From Ornithinibacter aureus (GTDB taxonomy: Bacteria; Actinomycetota; Actinomycetes; Actinomycetales; Dermatophilaceae), in contig NZ_VMSB01000001.1 in assembly GCF_009858245.1 (NCBI RefSeq), forward strand, positions 2,795,623-2,859,622: a stretch of DNA of 64,000 bases. Reading direction: 5' to 3'. The notes beneath the pieces were generated by a model. That model did not search any database. It had not been told where the DNA came from and saw only the letters and a program-made list of their open reading frames with translations. The position numbers were made by a program, and so were the translations under genes. Below, one piece after another: positions 20,041 to 27,744 of the stretch. Position 1 is the stretch's first letter. Every line of letters begins with the position of its first letter.

Positions 20041-20100
20041 GCCGTCATCGTCGCAGCCGAGCCGCACCGTTCACGGCCCACACGGGGTCTTCGCGCACAT

Positions 20101-20116
20101 CTTCAGCGAACCTTCA
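20101..20116 (-). promoter_or_regulatory. CopR-like direct-repeat box 2
   Basis: Minus strand TGAAGGTTCGCTGAAG, TGAAG repeated at 11 bp. It lies between the divergent response regulator and SHOCT genes, where it can serve both promoters. Confidence 0.65.
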
Positions 20117-20190
20117 TGGAACCGTGACCGCGCAGCAGGGGCCGGCCGAGGAGGGTGGCCCCATCGACCCGACACGAAGAGGTGAGCACC

Positions 20191-20433
20191 ATGACGTGGG
20201 GCAATGGCATGGGATGGGGCGGCTGGCTCCTGATGACCCTGACGACGGTGGCCTTCTGGGCCGTGGTCGTCTTCGGGATCGTGGCACTCTTCCGCGGCAG
20301 CGGAGGCTCGGGGCCGCGCGACGGAATTCGTGACAGGGATGCCCGGAAGATCCTGGACGAGCGGTTCGCCCGCGGCGAGATCGACGCCGAGGAGTACCGC
20401 TCCCGACAGAGCATCCTGTCCACTCACGGATGA
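20191..20433 (+). CDS. Small membrane protein with C-terminal SHOCT domain
   Basis: 80 residues from ATG 20191 (GAGGTGAG upstream). One membrane helix (about 12-33), a Gly-rich linker, then a SHOCT module, DARKILDERFARGEIDAEEYRSR. SHOCT proteins are frequent next to metal and stress regulators, but no activity is assigned. First gene downstream of CopR-like box 2. Confidence 0.8.
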   Translation: MTWGNGMGWGGWLLMTLTTVAFWAVVVFGIVALFRGSGGSGPRDGIRDRDARKILDERFARGEIDAEEYRSRQSILSTHG

Positions 20434-20583
20434 ACCGGGCATCGAAAGAACGTCCTCGGACAGGCCGGGATCTACCCACCACGGTGCGCCTGCCACGTCA
20501 GGGGCCACCCGTGGTCAGCGCTCCCGCGCTGGCCGCAGCTTCCACCCTTCACGCACGTCCATCACGAGAATGAGGAACCCGTC

Positions 20584-20793
20584 ATGACCCGCTTCGCCCT
20601 GAGGTTCGCCGCCACAGCCGCATCCGTCACCCTGGGCCTGGTAATGGCCTCCTCGGCATCGGCAGCACCCGCAGATGCGGCGATGTACGGCCAGCACGTG
20701 CGCGACTGCGCCCAGTCCATGGGCTTCGACCAGAACCACAACCCGGGCATGCACCAAGGCATCTCGATGTGGGACCCCGCCCACACCTGCTGA
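20584..20793 (+). CDS. Small secreted Cys/His/Met protein, unknown family
   Basis: 69 residues: a clean signal peptide ending near ASA (about residue 27), leaving about 42 residues with two cysteines, five histidines and four methionines. The cysteines at either end (RDCAQ and HTC) could form a disulfide. I do not recognise the family. Its position in a copper cluster suggests a periplasmic copper-binding peptide, but this is inference. Confidence 0.6.
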   Translation: MTRFALRFAATAASVTLGLVMASSASAAPADAAMYGQHVRDCAQSMGFDQNHNPGMHQGISMWDPAHTC

Positions 20794-21018
20794 CACCAAC
20801 GTGGCGAGGCCGCCGGTGAGAACTCACCCGCGCTCACGGGCAGCTCGCGAAGCTCACCTGAAGCTGCGGCCCCACCGGGCGGGCGGTGACAATTCGGCGC
20901 ATCCAGCCGGAGCCCCACCGCGCTCCCGTCACTCGCCTCCGGCGCCGCCGGCTCGAACGGAGTACGCGCCCGTAGCGCGGCTCGATCACAACCCGCGAAC
21001 CCTGAAAGGACGTCCCCC

Positions 21019-21297
21019 ATGAACAACCATGCCATCGACCCTGCCCACGGCGACGTGCACGCCGACCTACCCGCCACAGGAAGCAGCCTCGGGGCGCAAC
21101 CGCAGCCAGGCCCTGAGAAGCACGAACGCCCGTGGCGCCACCACCTGCTGATGATGGTCATGTGCCTGCCCATGCTGGTGATCGTCGGCGCCTTGGTCAT
21201 CACCGGCGTTGCCGGCGCTGGAGCAATCGGATACGCCGTGCTCTGCACCGCGATGATGGCCGCCATGATGATGCTGATGCGGGGAGATCGGCACTGA
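21019..21297 (+). CDS. Small His/Met-rich membrane protein
   Basis: 92 residues. A His-containing hydrophilic N-terminus, then two membrane helices with many methionines (HHLLMMVMCLPMLVIVGALV and MMAAMMMLMRGDRH). GAAAGGA precedes the ATG. Similar short Met-rich membrane proteins accompany heavy-metal ATPases. Function unknown; the next gene is the CPD-type ATPase. Confidence 0.6.
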   Translation: MNNHAIDPAHGDVHADLPATGSSLGAQPQPGPEKHERPWRHHLLMMVMCLPMLVIVGALVITGVAGAGAIGYAVLCTAMMAAMMMLMRGDRH

Positions 21298-21523
21298 GCG
21301 CACCCCTCGGTGCCAGGGCGACTCACCGAGGGCTCCGCTGAGTTGCCGGCCGCGTCCGCAGCTCGAGCATGATCGCGCCGCCAATCTCACCCTTGCGTGC
21401 CGGCTGGTGCAGCGTCACGCGCTGCGGGCGGCGTGCCCGGGACAGCCGGCAACTCACACAGCCGGCGGGCGCATCACGAGCACTGCAGCCATCCGCTACG
21501 AGGTCGGAGACACCTCCCCGGGA

Positions 21524-21540
21524 ATACCCCCAGGGGGTAT
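21524..21540. promoter_or_regulatory. CsoR operator upstream of the second P1B ATPase
   Basis: ATACCCCCAGGGGGTAT is a perfect 17-bp palindrome around a central A, the same type as the csoR promoter site. It is 56 bp before the ATPase ATG, so this gene is probably repressed by the same CsoR. Confidence 0.85.
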
Positions 21541-21596
21541 CAGGTTGGACGGGAGAGAAGCACCTCGGGAACCAGTTGAAAGCGAAGTAGATCACC

Positions 21597-24047
21597 ATGA
21601 GTCAGACCACGGTTCTGCACGTCGGCGGACTGCACTGGGCCACCAGTGAACACGCCATCGAGTCCATCCTGTCGCGGCGCGAAGGCGTCGAAGCGGTCGA
21701 GGCCAACGCCGCCAACCAGAGCGCCACGGTCACCTACGACCCAGACCGAACCTCCGTGGCCGAACTGGCCGAGTGGGTGCGCGAGTGCGGCTACCACTGC
21801 GCTGGCCGCTCCGTCCCCATGCACGTGTGCGAGCCAATGGACGAGGACCCAGTGCCCGAGGCTGCTCGCGCACACGCGCACCACGCCGATCAGGCGAGGC
21901 ACCCGGCCGCTCACGTCGACGCCACCCACGCGGGACACACGGCTGTCACCACGGCAACGACTGCGGCTGAGCACTCACCGCACGAGATGATGGGCCACGG
22001 CGGCCACGGCGGCCACGGCGGCATGTCCATGGACGACATGGTCCGCGACATGCGCAATCGGTTCGTCGTTGCCGCACTGATGACGGTGGGGATCGCCCTG
22101 TGGTCGCCCATGGGCCGCGACATGCTCGGCTTCACGGCCCCGGCACCGTTCGGGCTGCGCGATGACGTGTTCGCGCTGCTGCTGAGCCTGCCCGTGGTGT
22201 TCTACTCGGCCTGGATCTTCTTCGACGGCGCCTACCGGGCTCTGCGCAACCGCACCCTGGACATGATGGTCCTCGTCGCGGTCGCGGTCGCTGCGGGCTG
22301 GTTGTACAGCGTCGGCATCACTCTGACCGGTGGCGGCGAGGTGTTCTACGAGGCCGCGGCGATGCTCACGGCATTCGTGCTGCTGGGCCACTGGTTCGAG
22401 ATGCGTGCCCGCGGGGGCGCGAACGAGGCAGTGCGCGCCCTCATGGACCTGGCCCCGCCGATGGCCACCGTGGTTCGCGACGGTGAGCCGGTCGAGGTCC
22501 TCACCGCTGACGTCCTCGTCGGCGACCTGGTCCTCATCCGTCCCGGCGGGAAGGTCCCGGTGGACGGCACCGTCGAGGACGGCACGTCAGAGGTGGACGA
22601 GTCGATGGTGACCGGGGAGAGCCTGCCCGTCGCCAAGACGCCGGGCTCGACGGTCATCGGCGCCTCGATCAACACGACCGGGACGCTGCGGGTGCGGGCG
22701 ACCAAGGTCGGCTCGGACACCGCGCTGGCGCAGATCGTCGCCCTGGTGCAGCAGGCGCAGAACTCCAAGGCCCCCGGGCAGCGACTGGCCGACCGGGCCG
22801 CGTTCTGGCTGGTCCTGGTCGCGCTCTTCGGCGGCCTGCTGACCTTCGCGGTGTGGCTGCTCTCCGGTGCCAGCGTCGAGACTGCTCTGCTGTTCGCCAT
22901 CACCGTCGTGGTCATCACCTGCCCCGACGCCCTCGGGCTGGCCACCCCGACCGCGATCATGGTCGGCACCGGCCTGGGCGCCCAACGCGGCGTGCTCGTC
23001 AAGAACGCCACCGCGCTGGAGGCCTCGGCCCGCATCGACACCGTCGTCATGGACAAGACCGGCACCCTGACCAAGGGCGAGCCGGAGGTCACCGACGTCA
23101 TCGTCGACGGCATCGACGAGACCGAGCTGCTCGCCCTGGTCGCCGCCCTCGAGAACGAGTCCGAACACCCCCTGGCCGCAGCCATCGTCGACCATGCCGC
23201 GCAGCGAGGGGTCGTCCCCGAGCGCCCCACCGAGTTCCGCAACGTCCCCGGCCACGGCGCCGTCGCCCTGGTGAACGGACGGCGGGTGGTCGTGGGCAAC
23301 CGCAGGCTCATGGACGACGAGGGCATCGACGTGTCGGCCATGACCGCACGTCGCGACAAGCTGGCCGCCAGCGGACGCACCGCGGTCCTGGTCGCCGTCG
23401 ACGGCCGGGCCGTCGCAGTCATCGGTCTGGCGGATGCCGTGCGCGACACCTCCGCGGCCGCCGTCGCGACCCTGCACGAGATGGGCGTGCAGGTCGTCAT
23501 GCTCAGCGGCGACAACGAGGCCACCGCGCGACGCATCGCCGCCCAGCTCGGCATCGACACCGTCCTGGCTGAGGTGCTCCCCGGTGACAAGGCCGCCGAG
23601 GTGGCCCGGCTCCAGCAGGCCGGCCGCAAGGTCGCCATGGTCGGGGATGGCGTCAACGACGCCCCGGCGCTGGCGCAGGCAGACCTCGGCATCGCCATCG
23701 GCGCCGGAACCGACGTAGCCATCGAGACAGCTGACGTAGTCCTCATGCGCTCCGACCCCCTGGACGTACCCACGGCGCTGCGCATCGGCAGGGGCACGCT
23801 GCGCAAGATGCGGCAGAACCTGTCCTGGGCGGTGGGCTACAACGCGATCGCCCTACCCATCGCGGCCGGGGTCTTCGCCAACTGGGGTCTGGTCCTGCGC
23901 CCCGAGATGGCCGCCCTGTCCATGTCCGGGTCCAGCGTCATCGTCGCCGTCAACGCCCTCATGCTCAAACGGCTCCGGCTGCCCCACCCCGATGCAGAGA
24001 CGGCAGACGACAACGACCCGGCCCGCACCTTCATCGAACCTTCATGA
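21597..24047 (+). CDS. P1B-type heavy-metal ATPase with CPD membrane motif (CopB-like)
   Basis: 816 residues. The N-terminus is a heavy-metal-domain fold in which the usual CxxC is replaced by GGLHWATS, followed by a His-rich stretch (HGGHGGHGGMSMDDM) as in CopB-type pumps. Then eight helices, TGES, the metal motif C442-P-D444 instead of CPC or CPH, DKTGT (D486), SEHPLA and GDGVND. It is clearly an ion-pumping ATPase; the Asp makes the substrate uncertain (Cu2+/Cu+ or another divalent ion). A CsoR palindrome upstream points to copper. Its last codons contain CopR-like box 3. Confidence 0.9.
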   Translation: MSQTTVLHVGGLHWATSEHAIESILSRREGVEAVEANAANQSATVTYDPDRTSVAELAEWVRECGYHCAGRSVPMHVCEPMDEDPVPEAARAHAHHADQARHPAAHVDATHAGHTAVTTATTAAEHSPHEMMGHGGHGGHGGMSMDDMVRDMRNRFVVAALMTVGIALWSPMGRDMLGFTAPAPFGLRDDVFALLLSLPVVFYSAWIFFDGAYRALRNRTLDMMVLVAVAVAAGWLYSVGITLTGGGEVFYEAAAMLTAFVLLGHWFEMRARGGANEAVRALMDLAPPMATVVRDGEPVEVLTADVLVGDLVLIRPGGKVPVDGTVEDGTSEVDESMVTGESLPVAKTPGSTVIGASINTTGTLRVRATKVGSDTALAQIVALVQQAQNSKAPGQRLADRAAFWLVLVALFGGLLTFAVWLLSGASVETALLFAITVVVITCPDALGLATPTAIMVGTGLGAQRGVLVKNATALEASARIDTVVMDKTGTLTKGEPEVTDVIVDGIDETELLALVAALENESEHPLAAAIVDHAAQRGVVPERPTEFRNVPGHGAVALVNGRRVVVGNRRLMDDEGIDVSAMTARRDKLAASGRTAVLVAVDGRAVAVIGLADAVRDTSAAAVATLHEMGVQVVMLSGDNEATARRIAAQLGIDTVLAEVLPGDKAAEVARLQQAGRKVAMVGDGVNDAPALAQADLGIAIGAGTDVAIETADVVLMRSDPLDVPTALRIGRGTLRKMRQNLSWAVGYNAIALPIAAGVFANWGLVLRPEMAALSMSGSSVIVAVNALMLKRLRLPHPDAETADDNDPARTFIEPS
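24029..24044 (-). promoter_or_regulatory. CopR-like direct-repeat box 3
   Basis: Minus strand TGAAGGTTCGATGAAG, TGAAG repeated at 11 bp. It is inside the last codons of the upstream ATPase gene and about 80 bp before the DUF305 lipoprotein gene, which it probably controls. Confidence 0.65.
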
Positions 24048-24123
24048 AACCACCAGGTGACCTCTACGGTCCGCCGGACAGGATCATGCTTCCTGCTCCA
24101 GCCCCAGTTCCAGGAGACCGCTC

Positions 24124-24711
24124 GTGCGTCTGACCTCTCGACTTGCCATCCCCGCCGCGTCCGCCGTCCTCATCCTTGCGCTGAGCGCCTGCGGCTCCGG
24201 TGACGACTCCCACAGCACGATGTCCGGTGCAGGCACCACCTCCTCGTCCACGGCTGAGGGCGCGACCACCAGCGCCACGGGGGACGTGGAGTTCGCTCAG
24301 ATGATGATCCCGCACCACGAGCAGGCCGTGGAGATGGCCGACCTGGCCCTGGCGAGCGACACCGCATCGCCGGAGGTCAAGGCCCTGGCTGGCCAGATCA
24401 AGGCCGCGCAGGATCCCGAGATCCAGACCATGAAGGGGTGGCTCGCCCAGTGGGGGGCCTCGGAGAGCGCAGGCCAGATGGATCACGGCGGGATGATGAG
24501 CGACGAGGACATGAGCTCACTGATGGGCATCTCCGGCCCCGAGTTCAACCAGATGTGGCTCACGATGATGATCGAGCACCACGAGGGCGCCGTCGAGATG
24601 GCTCAGGACGTGCTGGCCACCACGTCCAACCCTGAGGTGGAGAAGCTGGCGACGGCGGTCGTGCAAGGCCAGGAGAAGGAGATCACCACCATGAAGGGGA
24701 TGCTCGGCTGA
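24124..24711 (+). CDS. DUF305 family lipoprotein
   Basis: 195 residues from GTG with AGGAG upstream. Signal peptide with lipobox LSAC, a Ser/Thr-rich linker, then a DUF305 domain with two HH motifs, MIPHHEQAVEMA and MIEHHEGAVEMA, and an intervening MDHGGMMSDEDM. The many His and Met suggest extracellular copper binding; the family's activity is unproven. Followed by the propeller lipoprotein 2 bp later, so one operon. Lipidation could depend on the lnt gene at 4585. Confidence 0.9.
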   Translation: MRLTSRLAIPAASAVLILALSACGSGDDSHSTMSGAGTTSSSTAEGATTSATGDVEFAQMMIPHHEQAVEMADLALASDTASPEVKALAGQIKAAQDPEIQTMKGWLAQWGASESAGQMDHGGMMSDEDMSSLMGISGPEFNQMWLTMMIEHHEGAVEMAQDVLATTSNPEVEKLATAVVQGQEKEITTMKGMLG

Positions 24712-24713
24712 CC

Positions 24714-25637
24714 ATGCGTGAGCGACTCTCCCTGTCACGACCACTCAGCCTGCTCGTCGCGGTGATCTCCATCGGGCTCGTGGCGGCGTGCTCCGCCTCA
24801 CCTGCTTCGGCACCCGCCCCCGCGGCCGCCACCAGCGACGCGTGGGGCGGCACGCCAAGTCCAGAACCCGTGGGCCCGTCAGCCAGCCCGGGCGCCGACG
24901 AGCTGAGGCTTCCCTCAGCGCACGTCCATGCCATCGCCCGTGACCCCGGCAGCGGCAACGTGGTTGTCGCCGCACACGACGGGCTGTACGTCTATGACGG
25001 GGCGACGCCGAAGCGGGTCGGGCCCGTCATCGACCTCATGGGGTTCACCGTGGCCGGACCCGGCCACTACTACGCCTCCGGGCACCCCGGGACCGCGACC
25101 GACCTCCCGCAACCGGTCGGGCTCATCGAGTCACGCGATGGCGGGAACACGTGGACCGTCCTGTCCCGCGGAGGCGCTTCGGACTTCCATGCACTGACCA
25201 CCGCAGGCAGCACCGTCGTCGGATTCGACGGCGTCCTGCGCAGCACTGCCGACGGCCGGACCTGGCGCGACGGGAACCTCGACGCCCAACCCCGGACCCT
25301 GGCCGGCTCACGCGACGGGGCCACGGTTCTCGCGACCACGCCAGAGGGCCTGACGCACTCCACAGATGCCGGGCTCAGCTGGCGCTGGAGCGAGCAGGCG
25401 CCCCTTCTACTGATGGTGGCCTTCGGTGACGGGACCACCGTCGCCGGTCTCACACCCGATGGACAGGTCCACACCAGCACCGACGCCGGTCAGACCTGGC
25501 GCGCTACCGAACTCCTCGCACCCGACGCGCAAGCACTGCACGCATCAGGCGAAGGAGAGCAGCTGGAGATCCTCGTCGCGAACGACCGGACAATCCTTGC
25601 CTCCACCGGCGGCCAGCCGTTCCAGTCCATGCGCTGA
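24714..25637 (+). CDS. BNR/Asp-box beta-propeller lipoprotein (F510_1955-like)
   Basis: 307 residues: lipobox AAC near residue 26, a Pro/Ser linker, and a repeated-sheet domain with Asp boxes SRDGGNTWT, STADGRTWR, STDAGLSWR and STDAGQTWR. This is the sialidase-like fold of a family that regularly follows DUF305 in copper clusters; no sialidase active-site set is seen, so an enzymatic role is doubtful. Last gene of the copper region. Confidence 0.8.
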   Translation: MRERLSLSRPLSLLVAVISIGLVAACSASPASAPAPAAATSDAWGGTPSPEPVGPSASPGADELRLPSAHVHAIARDPGSGNVVVAAHDGLYVYDGATPKRVGPVIDLMGFTVAGPGHYYASGHPGTATDLPQPVGLIESRDGGNTWTVLSRGGASDFHALTTAGSTVVGFDGVLRSTADGRTWRDGNLDAQPRTLAGSRDGATVLATTPEGLTHSTDAGLSWRWSEQAPLLLMVAFGDGTTVAGLTPDGQVHTSTDAGQTWRATELLAPDAQALHASGEGEQLEILVANDRTILASTGGQPFQSMR

Positions 25638-25650
25638 CCCAGCGAATGAG

Positions 25651-25682
25651 CTGGGTGCGACAACCCCACGGCTCCGCCCCTG
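25651..25682 (+). repeat. 32-bp dispersed direct repeat, copy 2
   Basis: Counterpart of 14959-14990 with three mismatches. It lies 14 bp after the propeller gene, between the copper region and the tRNA cluster. The rest of this 227-bp gap shows no gene. Confidence 0.6.
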
Positions 25683-25864
25683 TCAAGCGAACCCAAAGGC
25701 CAGGGCCAGGGCTCCGGTGCGCCCTCCTGCGGCTCCGAGCCGGGGTGCATTCACCAGAATCGCCGGGACGGCTGAAAGCGTTACGTCCCACCGTTGTGTT
25801 AGCAAGCGTTAGCAACGACTGAATGTCGCTGGTCCCCAGCAAGCCTGTGACCTGCGGTTTTGTG

Positions 25865-25938
25865 TGGCCAGGGGCGGGGTCGAACCGCCGACCTTCCGAT
25901 TTTCAGTCGGACGCTCGTACCAACTGAGCTACCTGGCC
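25865..25938 (-). tRNA. tRNA-Phe (GAA)
   Basis: Minus strand folds as a cloverleaf: acceptor GGCCAGG/CCTGGCC, D-arm with AGCTCAGTTGG, anticodon loop CTGAAAA (GAA), T-arm GGTTCGACC. CCA is not encoded. Last of three tRNAs read Glu-Asp-Phe, a common actinobacterial order. Confidence 0.95.
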
Positions 25939-25983
25939 GGACGAGTGAGGCGGCCGGATCTCTCCGACCGCTTCTCCTCGAAG

Positions 25984-26057
25984 CGACCCCGACGGGACTC
26001 GAACCCGCGACCTCCGCCGTGACAGGGCGGCGCGCTAACCAACTGCGCTACGGGGCC
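25984..26057 (-). tRNA. tRNA-Asp (GTC)
   Basis: Minus strand: acceptor GGCCCCG/CGGGGTC, anticodon loop CTGTCAC (GTC), T-loop GGTTCGAGTCC, discriminator G. Middle of the tRNA-Glu-Asp-Phe group. Confidence 0.95.
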
Positions 26058-26082
26058 TTGTGTAAGGCCTTGTGGCATTGCG

Positions 26083-26155
26083 TATCCCCAACGGGATTCG
26101 AACCCGTGCTACCGCCGTGAAAGGGCGGGGTCCTGGGCCGCTAGACGATGGGGAC
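26083..26155 (-). tRNA. tRNA-Glu (TTC)
   Basis: Minus strand: acceptor GTCCCCA/TGGGGAT with a G-U end pair, D-arm ATCGTCTAGCGG, anticodon loop CTTTCAC (TTC), T-loop GGTTCGAATCC, discriminator A. First of the three tRNAs in transcription order. Confidence 0.95.
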
Positions 26156-26278
26156 CCGACCTCAGTCAGATCCACAACGTCACGCAGACCGCAGCGTTCG
26201 GATCCGTTGAGGACTTTGGAAGCATAGGGGACGAATCCCGCCCGCACCAAAACGAGTCCGGGAATCCCTGCCCCGGTC

Positions 26279-26680
26279 TCACGGGAGGCGGGTGAGCGCC
26301 TCCTGAACCAGCGCCACGGCATCGTCGTCCGGGATGCGGGCCGCACGAGCCGCGCGGGCGTAGTCACCGGCCGCGAGACGCACCGCGGCGTCCGCGCCGA
26401 GGCCGTCGACGGCATCCGAGGCGACGACGGTGCCGAGACGCCCGCGGGTGAGGACGAGGCCGGCCGCCTCGAGTTCCTTGTAGGCGCGCGCCACGGTGTT
26501 CGCCGCGAGGCCGAGGTCGTCGGCGAGCCCGCGGATCGGTGGCAGCTTCGTGCCGACGGGCAGGCGGCCGTCGGCGATCGCCTCGGACACCTGTCGGCGC
26601 ACCTGCCAGAACGGGGCCTCACCGGACGCCGGGTCGACCCGCACCAGCCCGCCCATCGCCGTGCGCACCGGGCCGCTCAC
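26279..26680 (-). CDS. GntR-family transcriptional regulator (YtrA-like, short effector region)
   Basis: 133 residues from GTG 26680, whose GTGA overlaps the PHP gene stop. An N-terminal winged helix shows the GntR pattern: APFWQVRRQVSEAI, LPPIRGLADDLGLAANTV and GLVLTRGRLGTVV. Only about 40 helical residues follow, typical of the YtrA subgroup. No target operator is visible nearby. Co-translated with the PHP protein. Confidence 0.85.
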   Translation of the reverse strand: MSGPVRTAMGGLVRVDPASGEAPFWQVRRQVSEAIADGRLPVGTKLPPIRGLADDLGLAANTVARAYKELEAAGLVLTRGRLGTVVASDAVDGLGADAAVRLAAGDYARAARAARIPDDDAVALVQEALTRLP

Positions 26681-27726
26681 GGGTTCGCCCAGGTGAGGAG
26701 GCGGTCGGCATCCCACGTCGTGACGATGCGCTCGGCCGGCACCCCGAGTCGTTCGGCCCGCTCGCAGCCGTAGGCCTTCATGTCCAGCTGCCCGGGTGCG
26801 TGGGCGTCGGAGTCGATCGCGAACAGGCACCCGATCTCCAGGGCGAGCAGCAGCAGGTCATCGGGTGGGTCGCGGCGTTCGGGCCGGCTGTTGATCTCGA
26901 CGGCGGTGCCGTGCTCGGCGCACGCCTCGAACACGGCGCGGGCGTCGAAGTCGGACTGCGGGCGGGTGCCACGCGAGCCCTCGACGAGCCGCCCGGTGCA
27001 GTGACCGAGCACGTTCACCCGCGGGTTCGACACGGCCGTCACCATGCGTTTCGTCATGGGCCCCGCGTTCATCCGCAGCTTGCTGTGCACGGATGCCGTG
27101 ACGAGGTCGAGCCTGGCGAGCATCGCGTCGCTCTGGTCCAGGCCCCCGTCGTCGAGGATGTCGACCTCGATGCCCTTGAGCAGCCGGAACGCCCCACCGA
27201 GCGAGCGGTCGATGGCCTCGACGATGCCGATCTGCTGGGTGAGCCGCTCGGCGCTCAGCCCGCTCGCGACCCGCAGCTGCGGGCTGTGGTCGGTGAGCAC
27301 GAGCCACTCGTGGCCGAGCTCGAGGCCGGTGAGCACCATCTCGTCGATGGGGGAGCCGCCGTCGCTCCAGTCCGAGTGCAGGTGGCAGTCACCCTTCAGC
27401 GCGGCGTACAGCGCTTCCCCGCCCTCGACCAGCGGCCCGCCGGCCTTGGCCTCCAGCGCGGCCAGGTACGTGGGCAGGTCACCGGCGAGGGCCTGCGCGA
27501 TCACGCCGCTCGTCGACTTCCCGATGCCGGGGATCTCCTGGAGGGTGCCCTCCTCGGCACGCTCGGCGAGCTCACCGGCATCCAGGGTCTTGAGCGTCTT
27601 CACGGCGTTGCGGAAGGCCTCGACGCGGTACGTGCCGGCCCGCGTGCGCTCGAGGAGGAACGCGACGCGGCGCAGTGCCTCGATCGGGTGGACCGGCGCC
27701 TCGAGCGGGTCGAGCAGGGCGACCAT
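26677..27726 (-). CDS. PHP-domain phosphoesterase with N-terminal HhH module (PolX C-terminal type)
   Basis: 349 residues. The first 90 residues look like the helix-hairpin-helix region of DNA polymerase X (LQEIPGIGKSTSGVIA), and the rest is a PHP domain with metal ligands in CHLHSDWSDG, LTDHS, EVDIL, TASVHSK, GHCTGR and DSDAHAPGQ. The polymerase palm is absent. Likely a metal-dependent phosphoesterase or nuclease linked to DNA repair; substrate unknown. Confidence 0.85.
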   Translation of the reverse strand: MVALLDPLEAPVHPIEALRRVAFLLERTRAGTYRVEAFRNAVKTLKTLDAGELAERAEEGTLQEIPGIGKSTSGVIAQALAGDLPTYLAALEAKAGGPLVEGGEALYAALKGDCHLHSDWSDGGSPIDEMVLTGLELGHEWLVLTDHSPQLRVASGLSAERLTQQIGIVEAIDRSLGGAFRLLKGIEVDILDDGGLDQSDAMLARLDLVTASVHSKLRMNAGPMTKRMVTAVSNPRVNVLGHCTGRLVEGSRGTRPQSDFDARAVFEACAEHGTAVEINSRPERRDPPDDLLLLALEIGCLFAIDSDAHAPGQLDMKAYGCERAERLGVPAERIVTTWDADRLLTWANP

Positions 27727-27744
27727 CGACTGTTGCCCTGCGGC

